This document shows positions 60,693 through 64,000 of a stretch of DNA of 64,000 nt, piece after piece (position 1 is the first letter of the stretch; each line of letters opens with the position of its first letter). The DNA comes from Leifsonia sp. CL147 (lineage in GTDB: Bacteria > Actinomycetota > Actinomycetes > Actinomycetales > Microbacteriaceae), in NCBI RefSeq assembly GCF_900114565.1, contig NZ_FOTM01000015.1, positions 1 to 64,000 on the forward strand, written 5' to 3'. Below the pieces are notes generated by a model. That model was not told the DNA's origin. It searched no databases and saw only the letters and a list, made by a program, of their open reading frames with translations. A program made the position numbers and the translations under genes.

Positions 60693-63248
60693 TCACAGCG
60701 AGTTCGGGTCGATCGTCGTCGCTTCTGCGTACTTGCCGACGATGTTGGTGTTCCAGTCGTCAGCGAAGGTTTGCTTCAAGGCGTCGGTGGTGTTGGCGAC
60801 GTCGATGGCAGCTTTCGCGGTGTTCAGGCCGCTTGTGCAGTCGCCGGACGACATCTGTTGCGCAGCCGACTGGTACTGGGTGTCAGCTCGGAGGGACACG
60901 CTGAGCGCTTGTTTGAGTTCCGCGATCAGCTGCGAGCCGCCGGGTACCTCGTCAACCGGGGCGGACGTGAGAGCGTCCACGAGCTGTTGCCGGTTCGTGA
61001 CAACGGAGTGGGCGGAGGCGACGTCAGCGGTTGCGACGGAGCATCTCAGGAGGTTAGCTACGAGACCACCGACCGTTGCTCGCCCTTGTTGGGACTTCTG
61101 CAGGATCTGCATGAGGTAGCGAACCTGGTCGTCCGCGGTCGCTTTCGGTGCGGCGACACCGTAAGCGCCGGTTCCCTCACCGGCTCCGCCGTTACCGGTG
61201 GAGGGGAAGTAGTTCGCGTCCGCAGAGAACTGGGTGGGCGTTGCACCGCGGGGTGTGATTGTCACGACCGCGGGTACCCCGCTGGCGCACACCGATGTGC
61301 CCTGCTGGTCGGTTCCGCAGTAGACGCCGTTCTGGAAGGTCATGTCAGAACCGGTTGATCCGCCGCTGTCGCTCCGATAGGTGAAGGACGTGACGTGGAG
61401 AGCGTCGGTTCCGCAGATGAGCAGCCAGCCGCCGTGCCACGTCGAAAGCGAAAGCGGGATCGCGCCGGCCGGGCAGGAGACGGGGAGGGTCTGCGGGGCG
61501 GAACCGAATCCGGTGCTTATCCCGTGGGACGGGACGCCGACGCTCCACGCAGCGGCGGCCGGTTGAACCCAGGATTTCGAACCGACGGTAAATTGGAAGA
61601 CGATGCCGCCGAGCGCGCGCACGCTCGCACCGTCACCGCAGCGGAGGACGTAGCCGCCGGCGGTGAAGTCAAGCGCAGTGCAGTTCACGGTCTTCCGGTT
61701 GATGGTGACGTCAGCCTGGTAGCGCCCGCTCCCAGCGCAGAGGAGAACGTGACCGCCGGGGTACGTGGACCAGGAGATCGGGGTCATCCCTGTCGGGCAC
61801 GATGGGAGGCCGCCGGGCAGCGATGCCGGCGTTGTCGTGGTCGTCCCGACGAGCGGGCCGAATCCGGAGTCGTCTTGGACGAAGCGGAGCCCCGTTCCGA
61901 CGGTCCCGGTGATCCCGACCCCGTTAAGAGTCCACAAGGCGGTTCCGGTCGCAGCACTGAACGCGTGTAGGTATTTGCCGCCGTACTTGTCGTAATCGGC
62001 GATGACGACGGTGTTGTCGTCGAGGAAGTACGGTGTCGGTTTGGTCATGTCCGCGCCGCCGTCACCACGTTCGGGCGCGTCGTAACTGTTCGACCAGAGG
62101 AGGGTGCCTTTTTTCGGGTCGACCGCGTTCACGTGCCCGGCGGTGTCCGTCAGCACGAGAAGGCCCTTATCGGCAGCCGCGTACACATCGAGCCATTGCG
62201 GATCCCCCACCATGGTGACCGGCATCCGCCACAGCGGTGTGTTCCCGTCAGCGGCATACGCGTTAACGGGCAGTGTGTTGTCGGAGTTGTTGGGAGCGAC
62301 AGTGAAGTACAGCGGAGCTGGTGGGGCCTGCGCGCTCCCTGAGAAATCCACGGGCTGAAGGGCTTTGTCGGCTGGGCGCACGTAGCCGTGGGGCGCCGTC
62401 CCGGTCGGTGTTTCCGCGTCAGGGTTCGCGACGACTCGCCCGTCGGCGAGGACGTCTTCAGCACCCGCCATGCCCGCGTGAATGATGCCACCGGTGTCGA
62501 AGTTGAGGACCATGTCGGCATACCCGTCGTTGAGGACGAGGACCCCGGATTCTACGCGGGCGATGTCGGGCCAGGTGCCGGAGTCGTTGCTCTGGCGAGG
62601 GTCTGGAACCACCGTGCGCCAGGTCTCCCCGGCCAGGTCAGCCGGCAGCCGGTGAACGATTGCTTTGTACGGGTGAATTGAGTCACCGCCGGCGACTGTC
62701 GCGTCTACGAGGATGACGGCGCCGCCGAGGACTGCGATCCGCTCGACACCGTCTTGGGTGTTCGCGGAGGGCAGTTGAAACGTGCTCAGCACCTGACCGT
62801 CGCTCAGCCGGACTCGGAGCACGGTTATGGGGGATGTGGTTTCCGCCCCGGGCACGTAACAGTAAGCGGATCCGTTCAGCGCTGTCGGTGCGCAGCCAAC
62901 TAGGGGTTCGTGGCGTTGCCATAGGTGGGCTCCTGTGGTCGGGTCGACTCCGGTCAGGTCGCCGCCGGCCACGATCATCATGTTCTTCGAGTCGGTTACC
63001 GCGGTCACGGAGCTGCCATCCGTGCTTTTGACATGCCACGCGACCTTCGCTCCGGCCGTAAACGAGCTGTAGGCCGGAGGGTTGCCGGTAACGTTCAGCG
63101 CCGCAACAGGCTGGGCCAGTCCGTTTCCGATCCAACTGGTGCTCTGCGCACGGAGGACGAATACGGCTCCGACGACAACCGCTGCTATGACGAGGACTGC
63201 AGAGATGACGAGCAGAAGGATGCGAGAGCGGAAGAGGCCTGTCATCAC
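60693..63248 (-). CDS. Membrane-anchored PQQ-like beta-propeller protein
   Basis: The 851-residue protein has one N-terminal transmembrane helix (ILLLVISAVLVIAAVVVGAVFVL, about 9-31), an outer PQQ-like eight-bladed propeller (MMIVAGGDLTGVDPTTGAHLWQR; LVLTDTAGHVNAVDPKKGTLLWSN; LHAFSAATGTALWTL), a middle beta domain (about 480-680) with paired Cys, and a helical C-terminus. Start is GTG 63248 or ATG 63245; both overlap the upstream lipoprotein stop, so translation is coupled. The fold suggests protein-protein or ligand binding on the cell surface. Confidence 0.78.
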   Translation of the reverse strand: MMTGLFRSRILLLVISAVLVIAAVVVGAVFVLRAQSTSWIGNGLAQPVAALNVTGNPPAYSSFTAGAKVAWHVKSTDGSSVTAVTDSKNMMIVAGGDLTGVDPTTGAHLWQRHEPLVGCAPTALNGSAYCYVPGAETTSPITVLRVRLSDGQVLSTFQLPSANTQDGVERIAVLGGAVILVDATVAGGDSIHPYKAIVHRLPADLAGETWRTVVPDPRQSNDSGTWPDIARVESGVLVLNDGYADMVLNFDTGGIIHAGMAGAEDVLADGRVVANPDAETPTGTAPHGYVRPADKALQPVDFSGSAQAPPAPLYFTVAPNNSDNTLPVNAYAADGNTPLWRMPVTMVGDPQWLDVYAAADKGLLVLTDTAGHVNAVDPKKGTLLWSNSYDAPERGDGGADMTKPTPYFLDDNTVVIADYDKYGGKYLHAFSAATGTALWTLNGVGITGTVGTGLRFVQDDSGFGPLVGTTTTTPASLPGGLPSCPTGMTPISWSTYPGGHVLLCAGSGRYQADVTINRKTVNCTALDFTAGGYVLRCGDGASVRALGGIVFQFTVGSKSWVQPAAAAWSVGVPSHGISTGFGSAPQTLPVSCPAGAIPLSLSTWHGGWLLICGTDALHVTSFTYRSDSGGSTGSDMTFQNGVYCGTDQQGTSVCASGVPAVVTITPRGATPTQFSADANYFPSTGNGGAGEGTGAYGVAAPKATADDQVRYLMQILQKSQQGRATVGGLVANLLRCSVATADVASAHSVVTNRQQLVDALTSAPVDEVPGGSQLIAELKQALSVSLRADTQYQSAAQQMSSGDCTSGLNTAKAAIDVANTTDALKQTFADDWNTNIVGKYAEATTIDPNSL

Positions 63249-63793
63249 TGGGTCCCACGTACGTTCACGGACACATGGTCGAGGATCGACTCGATCTCCT
63301 TTTCAGATTGGGCGGCGCCAGTGCTCAGGGGCAAGTGAGATTCGATTCCTACATGGACGTCGCCGACGACGGCGTCCTCGCTCATCCACCAGTTGTTGCG
63401 GGCTTCGTGGATGAGCCGAATCGCCGCTGCGTTCCCGAGGTGGACAGTCTGGACTGTGGTGGCTGGGTCATGGAGAACGTCTGCCCAGGCGAACGCTTCG
63501 ACGGAGTCGAGGTTCCATTGCGCACCGGGTTGGTCGGATTCGAATTTGGCCCTGCCGTCGCAGTAAGCGTTGATGGACGCGTGCAATGTTGGGTTCATTA
63601 GGGAGTTGTCCATGAGCTTCCACCCGTGCGGGGCGGTCATCCTGAGATGGCCGGTGCAGCCGGTGGACCCGACCGCGAGGCTCACTTGCTGGGTGGTCGG
63701 TGCGCTGGGTTTGCTGCTGCACCCGAACAGGGCGAGAACGAGGGCGACAACGGTCACCGCGGCGATCGTCTTCCACGATTGAGTAGGCATCAT
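63245..63793 (-). CDS. Lipoprotein of unknown function
   Basis: The 182-residue protein has lipobox LFGC (Cys25) after a signal peptide. The mature part has Cys in STGCTGHLRM and NAYCDGRAKF, and the segment HGWKLMDNSLMNPTLHASINAYCDG. No family was recognised. The start overlaps the DUF4190 stop by 4 bases and the stop overlaps the propeller gene, so the three genes form a coupled unit. Confidence 0.7.
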   Translation of the reverse strand: MMPTQSWKTIAAVTVVALVLALFGCSSKPSAPTTQQVSLAVGSTGCTGHLRMTAPHGWKLMDNSLMNPTLHASINAYCDGRAKFESDQPGAQWNLDSVEAFAWADVLHDPATTVQTVHLGNAAAIRLIHEARNNWWMSEDAVVGDVHVGIESHLPLSTGAAQSEKEIESILDHVSVNVRGTQ

Positions 63794-64000
63794 CCGCCCA
63801 CCATCGGCTGGCTATGGGAGAACCCGACGGTGACCGCGACGATGATGAGTACGACGCTGATGCCGGTGCTGACCCATCCGATAATCACCGCCGAGAGGGC
63901 GAGCCCTCGACCTTGTTCTCCGGTCCGGTTGATCTGGCTGAGCGCAACATAGCCGAGGATCAATCCGATGAGGGAGCTGACGAACACGACGATGAGCGAC
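63790..64000 (-). CDS. DUF4190 membrane protein, C-terminal part (cut by window edge)
   Basis: The visible 69 codons encode SLIVVFVSSLIGLILGYVALSQINRTGEQGRGLALSAVIIGWVSTGISVVLIIVAVTVGF and a short tail. This is the two-helix DUF4190 core, almost the same as in the protein at 17807. The start lies beyond base 64000. It is the most upstream visible gene of the minus-strand envelope cluster. Confidence 0.82.
   Translation of the reverse strand, partial: SLIVVFVSSLIGLILGYVALSQINRTGEQGRGLALSAVIIGWVSTGISVVLIIVAVTVGFSHSQPMVGG

Overview
The window is high-GC actinobacterial DNA. Codon usage, the many actinobacterial DUF families (DUF6230, DUF6114, DUF3311, DUF1345, DUF2510, DUF4190, SPW) and lipobox lipoproteins point to Microbacteriaceae, perhaps a Leifsonia relative. 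The genus is inference.

Layout. 1-620: an IS3-family orfA cut by the window edge, apparently inserted into an IS30-family transposase. 0.7-24.4 kb: chromosomal backbone. It holds a methyltransferase, a DsbA-like thioredoxin protein, a TetR-controlled DUF6230/DUF6114 locus, a TetR/hydrolase locus with a decayed oxidoreductase, a candidate small RNA, a Rox-type rifampicin monooxygenase with a rifamycin-associated element upstream, and an MctP/DUF3311 carboxylate transporter bracketed by two 81-bp inverted repeats. It also holds an SPW/TetR locus, ArfB and SixA, and a cell-envelope cluster (lipoproteins, DUF1345, DUF3060, DUF4352) around a NarL-type two-component system. 24.6-33.1 kb: one catabolic operon with a FadR/GntR regulator, an ABC sugar-type importer, an enolase-superfamily dehydratase, an SDR, a NanA-like aldolase and an isomerase-like protein.

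33.9-57.8 kb: a genomic island. It starts with a Xre antitoxin/nucleotidyltransferase pair convergent with a complete Wadjet type II anti-plasmid operon (jetABCD). Upstream of jetA lie a G-quadruplex-type tract and a 3'-terminal tRNA fragment, probably an att remnant. To the right is lower-GC DNA with an uncharacterised membrane protein and a restriction-modification locus (Dcm, controller, Vsr, and an unknown 553-residue protein in the expected position of the endonuclease). A MobF relaxase, an Mrr-like nuclease and a tyrosine integrase follow. The island ends with a second copy of the toxin-antitoxin pair. There the toxin is frameshifted and is followed by the last 12 codons of a second jetD, so the pair and Wadjet II have been neighbours twice. 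This repeated linkage is the most interesting signal in the window.

57.8-64 kb: a TPR-protein fragment, then a minus-strand cluster of lipoproteins, a beta-propeller membrane protein and DUF2510/DUF4190 membrane proteins that continues past the window edge. No rRNA, intact tRNA or CRISPR array was found.
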